Below the pieces are notes generated by a model, which saw nothing but the letters and a program-made list of their open reading frames with translations, did no database searches and was not told where the DNA came from. This document shows, in pieces, positions 1-7,063 of a stretch of 25,145 nucleotides of DNA (the first letter of the stretch is position 1; every line of letters starts with the position of its first letter). A program made the position numbers and the translations under genes. The stretch covers positions 1 through 25,145 of the forward strand of contig JBBRHF010000044.1 in NCBI GenBank assembly GCA_038223055.1, in the 5' to 3' direction. Source of the DNA: JBBRHF01 sp038223055 (GTDB lineage Bacteria > Actinomycetota > Actinomycetes > JACCUZ01).

Positions 1-33
1 CGACCCGACCATCCTGCGCAGCGAAGCGGGTCC

Positions 34-810
34 TCAGCTCATCCTGATCCCGGCAATTCCGATTGCGGTGACGGCGACCAGCGCCACGGCCATGAGCGCC
101 CGGACGTGGGCTGAGGCCATGAGCCCCCCGACGGGGGCGGACGTCGGATCCTGATGCTGTGGCTTGGTGATGCTGACCCGCAGTCGGCCGCCCCGCATCG
201 CCACCACCCAGGCGACGAGCACGATGTTGGTGAGCAGCAGCCAGCCGCTGATGTAGGTCACCGCGTGGACGTGCAGTGCGAGCGTCTTCTGCTGGTCATG
301 TGCCATCGAGCCCATCGACGCCATGTTGCTCATCGGCTGGCTGGACTGCAGGTGGTAGTCGTACGCCGAGCTGGCCACGATCGCGGCGAGGCCGGCGATG
401 GTGCCGGCCGCAACGACCAGCAGCCCCGTCGCCGCAACCGCCCTCGGCTTGCGCAGGTCCGGCCCGAACCAGCGCATTGCCAGCGTGAGCGCGGCGAGCA
501 CGGTGAAGACGAAGATCGGCAGGAGCAGGGTGGACTCCAGGAGCCAGCTTGCGAACGGCCCCCGGGTGCGCTCGATCGCGCCGACGGCACCCCGCAGGGA
601 GACCATCCAGAACCCGTCTCCGTAGGCCAGCACGACGCCCAGCGAGAGCACCGTCCACCACGGGACGGCGAGCCGGCCTGGGCTGGTGGGGGCTCCGGGT
701 GGGTCCGGGGTGGGGTCGACGGCGGTGCGGTCGGTGGTGGTGGCGGGGTCGGTGGTGGCGGGCTCGGTGGTGGCGGGCTCGGTGGTGGTGGACATGGAGC
801 TGATGGACAT
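34..810 (-). CDS. Five-span membrane protein with Met/His-rich outer loop (putative copper-related)
   Basis: I do not recognise a named family. Numbering from the outer ATG (825), hydrophobic spans lie near residues 55-77, 96-117, 129-152, 190-210 and 242-261. Arg/Lys-rich loops at 118-128 and 211-221 place the N-terminus in the cytoplasm and the loop 153-188 outside. That loop carries M165, M168, M171, M174 and H176, followed by H185 and H187, a spacing like the Mets motifs that bind Cu(I) in Ctr1 and CusF-type proteins. The cytoplasmic tail before span 1 is Thr/Pro/Glu-rich and encoded by 15-bp tandem repeats. The start at 810 is preferred because GAGG lies 5 nt before its ATG; the ATG at 825 has only AGAGA directly abutting. 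It follows the multicopper oxidase gene on the same strand after 164 bp. The copper role is inference from motif and neighbours; the membrane topology is fairly clear. Confidence 0.78.
   Translation of the reverse strand: MSISSMSTTTEPATTEPATTDPATTTDRTAVDPTPDPPGAPTSPGRLAVPWWTVLSLGVVLAYGDGFWMVSLRGAVGAIERTRGPFASWLLESTLLLPIFVFTVLAALTLAMRWFGPDLRKPRAVAATGLLVVAAGTIAGLAAIVASSAYDYHLQSSQPMSNMASMGSMAHDQQKTLALHVHAVTYISGWLLLTNIVLVAWVVAMRGGRLRVSITKPQHQDPTSAPVGGLMASAHVRALMAVALVAVTAIGIAGIRMS
736..788. repeat. 15-bp tandem repeat inside the membrane-protein gene
   Basis: Units at 736-750, 751-765 and 766-780 (GGTGGTGGCGGGCTC, first copy with one G/C change) plus a partial copy to 788. On the minus strand they encode the repeating Thr-Glu-Pro-Ala-Thr tail ahead of the first membrane span. 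Copy number could vary between strains without changing frame, because the unit is a multiple of three. Confidence 0.8.
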
Positions 811-839
811 GGTGACCTCGGTCATTCTCTGGTGAGGGC

Positions 840-919
840 CGGTGCCTGCCCAGCCCGACTGCCCAGCCCGAAGCCACGAGTCGTGACTTCGGCCTGGCGT
901 CGGGTGTGGGCAGGCACCG
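840..919. terminator. Nested inverted repeats between the oxidase and membrane-protein genes
   Basis: A perfect 13-bp inverted repeat (CGGTGCCTGCCCA at 840-852, its complement at 907-919) encloses a second dyad at 868-892. The inner dyad pairs CCGAAG with CTTCGG and CACGA with TCGTG around one base, with one mismatch. It also overlaps a direct repeat of TGCCCAGCCCGA at 847-858 and 860-871. RNA from the minus strand leaving the oxidase gene could fold into a two-tier hairpin just before the membrane-protein start. No U-tract follows, so it could be a partial terminator, an attenuator or an RNA-stability element; the sequence does not decide between these. Confidence 0.5.
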
Positions 920-974
920 AGCCGGTTTGCCGTGGGGAGGGGAGCCGTGGGGCTCGCGACGAGTGACAGAGCCC

Positions 975-3161
975 CTACGGGGTGATCTCCCAGCCGAACA
1001 TCATGGCGTGGTCCTCGTGGGCCAGGTTGTGGCAGTGGGCCACATAGGGCCCGACGAAGTCCCGGAACCCGCGGTACAGGATCACCGACTCACCGGGGTC
1101 AAGTGCCACGAGGTCTTCGCGCCCGACGTCCTCGGGATGGGACGGGTCACCGCGCGTCACGTCCACGCCGTTGCGCATGACGGTGCGGTGCTCCTCCATG
1201 TGCAGGTGGAACGGGTGCACCCAGCCGCCGCCGCCGTTGCGGATCTCCCACAGGGCGAAGCTGTTCTTCTTCTGCCGGGCCAGCGGCGTCTTGCCGGCCT
1301 TGTTCTTCATGCTCGTCGCCACCGTCGCCGGGTCGAAGACCTCGTGGTTCACCAGCCACTCCAGTTCGCCACCCGCACTGCCGCGCTCCACCTCGAAGAT
1401 CTTGCGATCATCCAGCATGGTGGACCAGTTGCTGGGCAGCGGCGGGAGCGGACGCATCAGGCCGGTCGGGATCACGCTGTCGTCGGCCACGGCGCCGGCG
1501 TCGATCACGAACTTCAGGACCGGAACCTTGTAGTCGGGGTCGACGCTCTTGCCGCGGATCGAGTTGGTCCACATCCGCCCGTCGGGCATCTTCATGACGT
1601 CGGTGAGGTAGATCTCGTCGCCGGCGGTGGTCGGGGTGCCGTCCTGGTACTTCGTGAAGTCGATGATGACCTCACGGCGCTTGGCCGGCCACAACTCGAA
1701 GTGGTCCCGCACGATCGGGAACGGCAGCAGCCCGCCGTCGTTGGCGATCTGGGTGAAGTTCATGCACTGCTGGCCGTCGGGGATGCGGTATTGCCCTTGG
1801 AGTTCGTCATCCTTGTAGCCCAGGGACACCGAGGACTTCGGGCCCTGCGTGGAACTCATCAGCTTGAAGTCATAGATCCGCGCGAGCGAGGCGTCCAGGA
1901 ACCGGAAGCGATACTTGCGCCGCTTCACGTGCAGCACCGGGGACGCGGTGCCGTTGACGGTGAAGATGTCGCCGACGAAGCCGTGGTTGGGGAAGTGCTT
2001 GTAGAACGTCTTGCCCCACCACTCGGGGTGCGTCCTCGGGTTGCCGGCTTCGGGGAACTCCCCGTCGTGCATGTCCTTGTGCGTCGTGACCCCGTCCTCC
2101 AGCCGGGTGTCGTAGAAGGCCAGCGGGATGTCGTAGGCGACGTCGAAGGACCCGTTGGGGTTGTTGGTGCGCACGCCGGGCAGCCGCAGTCCCTTTGTCT
2201 CGTCGCCCATGTCCAGGCCGTTCTTCGGGTCGTAGATGGGATAGAGCCCGACCATGCCCTTGTAGACGTTGGCGCCGGTGTGGTCCATCCGGTGGTCGTG
2301 GAACCAGAAGAAGCTCTGCTTCTCCCGGTCGTCGCTACCCGCCGGCCAGTTCAGGTACAGGTTGTCCACGGACATGCCCGGCAGGTAGCCCTGGTGCTTG
2401 GGCCCGAAATTCATCGTGTAGTGCGGGTTTCCGTCGCTCTCGGGCGCGGTGTGACCGTTGTGCAGGTGGGTCAGGAAGGACAAGTCCGGGGCGCCGAAGT
2501 CCTGCCGATCGAGGTTGAGCGGGTTCTCATCCAGGTGGTTCTCGAAGCGGACCAACGCCGGCTTGCCGTACTCGGCGTTGATCATCGGCCCGGGGAAGGT
2601 GCCGTTGAAGCCGTAGATCGTGCTCGCCGGCAGCGTCCGCGCTGTGCCCGCGGGGAAGGTCTGGCCGGACGCGTCGAACGAGGCCGTCGGTCGGCCCGCC
2701 TTGTCGATCGGCATCACCTGCGAGGTGGTGAAGGCATGCTGACCTACCTGCAAGTCGATCTTGTAGACGATCGGGTCCGGATAGCGGATCTGGCTGGGCC
2801 AGATCTGATGCTGCTGGTTGCGCAGCGAGCTCTGCTGGCCGCGTCCGGGGCCGGGCGGGTTCTTCCACGCGCTGAACTCCGACTTCGGCACCGGGGCCAA
2901 CGCCTTCGGGACGGGCAGTGGGTCGGTGAACGGTGAGAGGATCAGCGGACTCGTCGGGTAGGTCTCGATGTAGAACACATCGGCCAGAGCTTGCGACGTG
3001 GCCGCGAACGCGCCGTCGGCGGAGAGCAGGCCCTTGCGGGCCAGGATCGGGCCGCCCAGCCCTTGTGCGACGACCACCGCGGCGCCGGCACCGCCGGCGG
3101 CCCCCCACCTCAAGATCGACCGTCGGGAAACGCCGCTCTCGCCTGAAGTTCTTTCGGACAT
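975..3161 (-). CDS. Tat-exported CotA/bilirubin-oxidase-like multicopper oxidase
   Basis: Three-domain laccase-like enzyme, 728 aa, expected to oxidise phenols, bilirubin-type substrates or Cu(I) outside the membrane while reducing O2 to water. All four copper-ligand motifs are present: HLHNGH near residue 232, FWFHDH near 286, HPFHLH near 648 and HCHNLAHEDHAMM near 708. The Met of the last motif is the expected axial type-1 ligand. The N-terminus has a Tat motif (SRRSIL, residues 12-17), a hydrophobic Ala/Gly run and an Ala-x-Ala site near 51-53, so it is probably folded with copper before export. I chose the ATG at 3161 because GGGAG lies 8 nt upstream; in-frame GTG (3194) and ATG (3176) lack a good ribosome site. 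The neighbouring Met-rich membrane protein and CopC-CopD suggest a copper tolerance or copper-loading role. Substrate unknown. Confidence 0.93.
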   Translation of the reverse strand: MSERTSGESGVSRRSILRWGAAGGAGAAVVVAQGLGGPILARKGLLSADGAFAATSQALADVFYIETYPTSPLILSPFTDPLPVPKALAPVPKSEFSAWKNPPGPGRGQQSSLRNQQHQIWPSQIRYPDPIVYKIDLQVGQHAFTTSQVMPIDKAGRPTASFDASGQTFPAGTARTLPASTIYGFNGTFPGPMINAEYGKPALVRFENHLDENPLNLDRQDFGAPDLSFLTHLHNGHTAPESDGNPHYTMNFGPKHQGYLPGMSVDNLYLNWPAGSDDREKQSFFWFHDHRMDHTGANVYKGMVGLYPIYDPKNGLDMGDETKGLRLPGVRTNNPNGSFDVAYDIPLAFYDTRLEDGVTTHKDMHDGEFPEAGNPRTHPEWWGKTFYKHFPNHGFVGDIFTVNGTASPVLHVKRRKYRFRFLDASLARIYDFKLMSSTQGPKSSVSLGYKDDELQGQYRIPDGQQCMNFTQIANDGGLLPFPIVRDHFELWPAKRREVIIDFTKYQDGTPTTAGDEIYLTDVMKMPDGRMWTNSIRGKSVDPDYKVPVLKFVIDAGAVADDSVIPTGLMRPLPPLPSNWSTMLDDRKIFEVERGSAGGELEWLVNHEVFDPATVATSMKNKAGKTPLARQKKNSFALWEIRNGGGGWVHPFHLHMEEHRTVMRNGVDVTRGDPSHPEDVGREDLVALDPGESVILYRGFRDFVGPYVAHCHNLAHEDHAMMFGWEITP

Positions 3162-3194
3162 TGAACCGACTCCCATCGTCACGTAGACCCCCAC

Positions 3195-3207
3195 CGGGAA
3201 ATTCCCG
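3195..3207. promoter_or_regulatory. Palindrome just upstream of the multicopper oxidase
   Basis: CGGGAA-A-TTCCCG is a perfect 6-bp dyad around one base, centred about 40 bp upstream of the chosen oxidase start. Placement fits an operator or a 5'-UTR element. It does not match a CsoR or CopY site that I know, so the regulator is not assigned. Confidence 0.35.
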
Positions 3208-3248
3208 CGTCGCCGCTACGTGTGCCCCCCCAGGATGAAAGTGCAGCC

Positions 3249-3263
3249 CCCTGCCGGGCAGGG
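3249..3263. repeat. Short GC hairpin upstream of the oxidase
   Basis: CCCTGCC-G-GGCAGGG, a 7-bp perfect inverted repeat around one base. It lies in the gap between the sigma-factor remnant (ending near 3500) and the oxidase start. It could end transcription leaving the YCII module or belong to the oxidase control region. Apart from this and the palindrome at 3195-3207, I see no gene in 3162-3499. Confidence 0.35.
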
Positions 3264-3499
3264 CCTTTGGCCCCCGGCTTGTCCTGACCTGACGGGACCC
3301 GGGCCACATCATTTCGGCGACGTGGTCCCGGTGACTTCGGTGGTCTTGAGGCGTCACGACAGGCGCTCTAACCCGGCGCGACGAACGACTTCTCGTTGTG
3401 ACGGCTGGAGTTCGGCGTGGCGGACCGAGAATAGCTGCGTCGCGGGCCCGCCGATGACGGGCACCCCGTTCAGGGGGTGTCGGGTCGTGTCGGGTGGTG

Positions 3500-3843
3500 T
3501 CGGAGGTGTTCGGCAGCCGAGGACGTGGCCGACCGCGACCGCGCGGCCCAGCACAGCGGGGGGGTCTGGTGCACCGGGTCGTCAGTGAGGGTGATCAGGT
3601 CGTCGGACCGGGCGAGGATCTGCGGCCAATCGGTCTCCTCGGCGGGTGCCGCGTCATCGTGCAGGGCGGCGATAGCAGCCTCGACCTGGTAGCGGCCAGG
3701 GCGCGCTTGGCCCGGCTGATCCGCTGCGCCATCGTCGCCTCCGGCACGTAGAAGGCGTCCGCGATCTCCCCGGTGGTGAGGCCGCCAACGGCGCGCAGGG
3801 TCAGCGCCACCTGGGAGGCGGGCGCGAGGGTCGAACACGTCGG
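3500..3843 (-). pseudogene. Remnant of an ECF42-type sigma factor
   Basis: Three fragments in two or more frames still read as parts of one protein family. From 3837 to about 3700 the translation is a sigma region 4 (LTLRAVGGLTTGEIADAFY, then VPEATMAQRISRAKRAL). In a shifted frame, about 3695-3560, it continues as YQVEAAIAALHD and TDWPQIL, then LTDDPV, typical of the DUF6596 C-terminal domain. A seven-C tract (seven G on the plus strand, near 3558-3564) moves the frame again to LGRAVAVGHVLG, the usual NRAVAV segment. Sigma region 2, roughly 130 residues between region 4 and the YQVEAA segment, and the C-terminus are missing. The position directly after a YCII/DGPF gene is the standard ECF42 arrangement. 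The C-tract shift alone could be a sequencing error; the deletions could not. Confidence 0.82.
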
Positions 3844-3844
3844 G

Positions 3845-4255
3845 TCAGTCGTCCGAGGGCGCCCCGGACATGACCTCCCGGACGTCGATCCACTCATACA
3901 GCGGCTCCCCGCCCGGGCCGGGCTCGGAGGAGACGTAGGCCGCGAGCTCGACCGCACGCCCGTGCGACTCGACGTCGATCATGTACCAGCCCGCCACGAG
4001 ATCGCTGGTCTCGGGCAGCGGGCCGTCGGTGGTGACGGGCGCGGCGTCCGGGCCGCCGTAGCGCACCCAGTCGCGCGCCGGAGTGAGCGCTTGCGCGTCG
4101 ACGTACTCTCCGTTCCTTTCGAGCAACTCGCTGACGTGGTTGAGGAAGGCCATGTGCGCCTCCCCGTCCTCGGGGGCCCACTGGTCCATCGGGGGCACGG
4201 GACGGTGCGGCTCCGGGCCGCCGCGGTAGTGCTTGAGGAGGAGGTACTTCGGCAT
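3845..4255 (-). CDS. YCII/DGPF-domain protein
   Basis: 136-aa single-domain protein of the YCII-related (DGPF) superfamily, beginning MPKYLLLKHYRGG and containing TTDGPLPETSDLVAGWYMID, the diagnostic Asp-Gly-Pro-type segment with the following strand. Members adopt a dimeric ferredoxin-like fold; the biochemical role is unclear. DGPF genes are characteristically next to ECF42 sigma genes, and here the sigma gene directly downstream is a broken remnant, so the protein has probably lost its regulatory partner. The ATG at 4255 follows AGGAGA with a suitable gap. It is 70 bp downstream of the DHFR-like gene on the same strand and is likely co-transcribed with it. Confidence 0.88.
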   Translation of the reverse strand: MPKYLLLKHYRGGPEPHRPVPPMDQWAPEDGEAHMAFLNHVSELLERNGEYVDAQALTPARDWVRYGGPDAAPVTTDGPLPETSDLVAGWYMIDVESHGRAVELAAYVSSEPGPGGEPLYEWIDVREVMSGAPSDD

Positions 4256-4325
4256 GGTGGTCTCCTGGTCCCTTGGTGTCGTGGGCCGGGCCTACGGTGG
4301 CCCTTCACCTGGTGAGCGGAGCGGG

Positions 4326-4931
4326 TCAGCGCTTCTCGACACTGACCTCGTCGTCGGCGACCTTGGCGGGCGCCTCGGTCGGCGCGTAGATCACGCGGAT
4401 AACGCCCGTCAAGAACGCCTCGGTCGCCAGCATCTTCAGGTGGACCGGCGCGGCGCCCTCGTCGAACAGCCGCCGGCCCTTGCGTGCCACCACCGGATGC
4501 ACCAGGAGGCGGAGTTCGTCGACCAGCCCCGCGGCGAGCAGCTGTTGCACCACGGAGATCGAGCCGGGAATGAGGATGCCTCCGATCCCCGCATCGCCCT
4601 TGAGTTGCGCAACGGCCTCGACCAGGTCGCCCTTGAGCAGTTCGGAGTTGCGCCAGGAGAACTCAAGCGGCTGGCGCGAGACGACCACCTTGCGCATGTC
4701 CCCGAGTTGCTTGGCGAACGGTGCGTCCTCACCGGACGCCGCCTCTCGGTCGGGCCACGCTCCGGCGAAGCTGTCATAGGTCTCGCGGCCGACGAGCAGC
4801 ACGTCGGACGTGTCGTAGTCATCGCCGACGGCGCGGCCCATGCTCTCGTCGAAGTACGGGAAGTGCCAATCGGGGTCGATCTCGGCGACGCCGTCGGCCG
4901 AGATGAACAGCGTCGAGATGACCTTTGCCAT
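4326..4931 (-). CDS. Dihydrofolate reductase / RibD C-terminal-like reductase
   Basis: 201-aa protein of the DHFR-like RibD C-terminal family (YyaP/YwjB type), presumably an NADPH-dependent reductase of unknown substrate. Seen in the sequence: N-terminal strand MAKVISTLFISADGVAE, the LLVGRETYDSFAGAWPD block near residues 45-61, the KVVVSR strand near 81-86, and a GGILIPGS nucleotide-loop motif near 117-124. The open frame continues far upstream through copCD in another frame, but the family start is clearly the ATG at 4931, with AAGG about 11 nt upstream. The order DHFR-like, YCII, ECF42 sigma is a recurring actinobacterial module. The C-terminal 15 or so residues are charged and not part of the domain. 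Confidence 0.88.
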   Translation of the reverse strand: MAKVISTLFISADGVAEIDPDWHFPYFDESMGRAVGDDYDTSDVLLVGRETYDSFAGAWPDREAASGEDAPFAKQLGDMRKVVVSRQPLEFSWRNSELLKGDLVEAVAQLKGDAGIGGILIPGSISVVQQLLAAGLVDELRLLVHPVVARKGRRLFDEGAAPVHLKMLATEAFLTGVIRVIYAPTEAPAKVADDEVSVEKR

Positions 4932-5090
4932 TGCGGTGAGCCCTTCGGTCGGGTGGCGTCGGTAGGGGCAGATGGACGGGTGGATGACCTTGATGTTTAG
5001 CCGGACGCCGTGTGCGCGTCGTTGCTTGCGCAACAGCTCGGAAGGCGGCGGTCCGTGGGATAGTCGCACAGGAGTTCGGATCACCCGGAT

Positions 5091-5104
5091 CGCCGTCGAC
5101 GGCG
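5091..5104. promoter_or_regulatory. 14-bp perfect palindrome downstream of copCD
   Basis: CGCCGTCGACGGCG is fully self-complementary and framed by GATC on both sides (5089-5092 region and 5108-5111). It sits 22 bp past the copCD stop and about 160 bp before the DHFR-like start, in the 194-bp gap between them. It could be an RNA hairpin ending copCD transcription, although no T-tract follows, or a protein-binding site. Confidence 0.35.
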
Positions 5105-5125
5105 CCTGATCGCCGTGCGGGCGGG

Positions 5126-6937
5126 CTAGCCGACCCGCATGGTCACGCTCGCGACACCCGAGTCGATGTCGGAGGTCCGGGCCGTGACGGTGAACCGCCA
5201 GGTGCCGGTGAACGGCAGCGGGTCCTGAGTCGCCCGGTAGACCCCGGGGCCGACCGACGCGACGAGGACCGGCAGTCGCTGGATCTGCCGTTGGGCCAGG
5301 GACGCGGTGACCGTGACCTCTAGCGGGTCGACCGGGGCACCACCGGAGTCGCGTAGGCGCAGCGTGACGACCCGCGTGGCACTGACGCTGATCTCCAGCT
5401 TGGTGCCGCCGGGCAGCGTGGTGGCGGCCGAGACGGGCCCGGCAGGTGGCGGCGCAGCGGCAGCCGCCCGCGACGTACGGCCGGGGGTGGTGCCCACCAA
5501 CACGGCCGTCACGCCCAGCACCACCACCGCGAGGCCGGCCTCGACCGCCACGGAGCGACGCAGGCCGCGCAGGTCTGGAGGCGCCTTCCTGGCCCGGTTC
5601 TTGGCCCGCTTCGCGGCCGGGCCCTCGGTCGGAGCCTCGATCGGCGCCTTCGTTGGCTTCCTGGTCGCGTTCTTGTTCGGCTGTTTGCTCTTGTTCTTGT
5701 TCGGGTGCTCGTCCGGGTGCTGGTCCGGGGCCGGATCCTTGACGCTGTAGGCATGCACCACCGTCATCGCGAAGCGCCGGTTGACCCACATCCGCCCGAG
5801 GTTGCCGAAGCCGAGCAGCACCGCGACGATCGCCAGCTTGACCAACAGCAACTGGCCGTACGACGAGTGCAGCAGCCGCTCGACGCTGCCGATCTCGCGG
5901 ACCGCCTGGTAGGTCCCGGTCAGGACCAGCGCAGCCACGGCCCACACGGCGACGCGGGACCACCGGGTCAGGATGACCCCTTGTCCGGACGCCACGACTC
6001 CGGGCACCAGCACCCGGGTGACCAGGACGACGAGTCCCCCGATCCAGGCAGCCATCGCGCCCAGGTGGACCACCTCGCTGGCCATGGCGAGCAGCCAGTT
6101 GTCCGAGGCCACCGCGTGGCCCTGGGCGGCGAAGGTGACGAGGATCCACCCGGCCAGGGCGAGGCAGCCGGCGATGGCCGAGACGGTGACCTTGTGGCGC
6201 AGCCCATCGAGCATGAGCAGAAGACCGAGCGCCGCCACGATGCGGAACACCGACGCCCGGCCGTAGTCGGTCGCGAGCGTGGTGCCGATCAGGGAGGTGT
6301 CCAGGGCGGTCGTGATCGACGTACCGGCGGCATAGGGGCCTTGGCCGAGAAGCGCCACCAGCGTCGAGACCACCAGCGCCGCTCCCCCGCTCACGACCAA
6401 CCGGAAGACGCCTCGGTCTCGGTCGCCAGGGCGCCAGCACAGGGCCACGAACAGCGGGGGCCCGAGCAGCAGCACCAGCCCGCAGAAGGCGACCCAGCGG
6501 GCGACCGCGAGCAGTCGCTTGGCCCCCGGGGCCTGCACAGCCACGTCGGCGGCTGCGACAGGGACCGCGTTGCCCACCGCGAACGACACCGCCCCCTGGA
6601 TCGGGTGGGAGTCGGCCGACACGACCCGCCACACGAGGATGTAGGCGCCCTCCTTGAGCGTCTTGGGGACCGGGATGAGGACCTGCTGGCCGTCGGTCTT
6701 GGGCTTGGCCGTGGGGATCGACCGGCCGGCGGCGTCGAGCAGCCGGATGCCGTTGCGGACCAGGCTGATCCGCTCGGTGTAGCCGAGGGTGAGCACGGTG
6801 GGAGCGGTCTGCAGGCGAGCACCCGACGCGGGGTCCGAGGAAGCCAGCTCAGCGTGGGCGGCTGCGGGGCCGGCGAGGGCGATGCTCACGGCGAGGACAC
6901 CGAGGAGCAGGCCCAGGAAAGCCGTCAGTCGCCGCAT
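5126..6937 (-). CDS. CopC-CopD fusion with C-terminal YtkA/FixH-like domain (copper handling)
   Basis: 603-aa copper protein. Residues 1-27 form a signal peptide ending AAA, so the mature protein starts with His (H28). With D109 and H111 in the ADSHP motif this gives the Cu(II) site of the CopC domain (about 28-118). A multi-span CopD domain occupies about 129-398. Residues about 400-452 are an unusual Lys/Asn/Pro-rich hydrophilic stretch (PNKNKSKQPNKN and following). One more membrane span (about 458-480) and a C-terminal beta domain of about 100 residues follow, as in other actinobacterial CopCD proteins. CopC binds copper outside; CopD is thought to pass it across the membrane. The ATG at 6937 is chosen because it begins the signal peptide and follows AGGTGG; the frame is open to 7054. 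A possible -10 (TATCCT) lies at 6995-7000. Confidence 0.93.
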   Translation of the reverse strand: MRRLTAFLGLLLGVLAVSIALAGPAAAHAELASSDPASGARLQTAPTVLTLGYTERISLVRNGIRLLDAAGRSIPTAKPKTDGQQVLIPVPKTLKEGAYILVWRVVSADSHPIQGAVSFAVGNAVPVAAADVAVQAPGAKRLLAVARWVAFCGLVLLLGPPLFVALCWRPGDRDRGVFRLVVSGGAALVVSTLVALLGQGPYAAGTSITTALDTSLIGTTLATDYGRASVFRIVAALGLLLMLDGLRHKVTVSAIAGCLALAGWILVTFAAQGHAVASDNWLLAMASEVVHLGAMAAWIGGLVVLVTRVLVPGVVASGQGVILTRWSRVAVWAVAALVLTGTYQAVREIGSVERLLHSSYGQLLLVKLAIVAVLLGFGNLGRMWVNRRFAMTVVHAYSVKDPAPDQHPDEHPNKNKSKQPNKNATRKPTKAPIEAPTEGPAAKRAKNRARKAPPDLRGLRRSVAVEAGLAVVVLGVTAVLVGTTPGRTSRAAAAAPPPAGPVSAATTLPGGTKLEISVSATRVVTLRLRDSGGAPVDPLEVTVTASLAQRQIQRLPVLVASVGPGVYRATQDPLPFTGTWRFTVTARTSDIDSGVASVTMRVG

Positions 6938-6994
6938 CAACCGTCCACCTGCCTCGCGCGCCGCTTGCCGACATGCCGGATTCCCCCTAGGCCG

Positions 6995-7000
6995 AGGATA
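6995..7000 (-). promoter_or_regulatory. Possible -10 element of copCD
   Basis: On the minus strand TATCCT fits the actinobacterial TAnnnT -10 pattern 57 nt before the copCD start. There is no good -35 at 17-18 bp (CTGAGC only). If it is real, the promoter would be weak or activator-dependent. Confidence 0.25.
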
Positions 7001-7063
7001 GCCCGCCGCCTCGAACTGCTCAGCCGTTCGCGTCGAGCCGGAACGTCGGGCCATTGATCCAGG

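Noticed and set aside
906..2936. 676-codon open frame on the plus strand across the oxidase gene
   Set aside because: It is antisense to a complete multicopper oxidase with all copper motifs; long shadow frames are expected at this GC content and the translation has no domain.
3162..3499. Possible extra gene between oxidase and sigma remnant (including the minus-strand frame 3354-3554)
   Set aside because: Only its N-terminal dozen codons are recognisable, as sigma remnant (LGRAVAVGHVLG). The rest matches nothing and has no start signal of its own.
3477..3500. Repeated GTGTCGGGT-like units
   Set aside because: Short and irregular, without spacers of constant length; a minor low-complexity tract at the end of the sigma remnant, not a CRISPR or mobile-element end.
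4932..6632. Same-strand open frame running upstream of the DHFR-like gene through copCD
   Set aside because: It is out of phase with CopC-CopD, is Arg/Gly/Pro-rich without a domain, and the DHFR-like family start is clearly at 4931.
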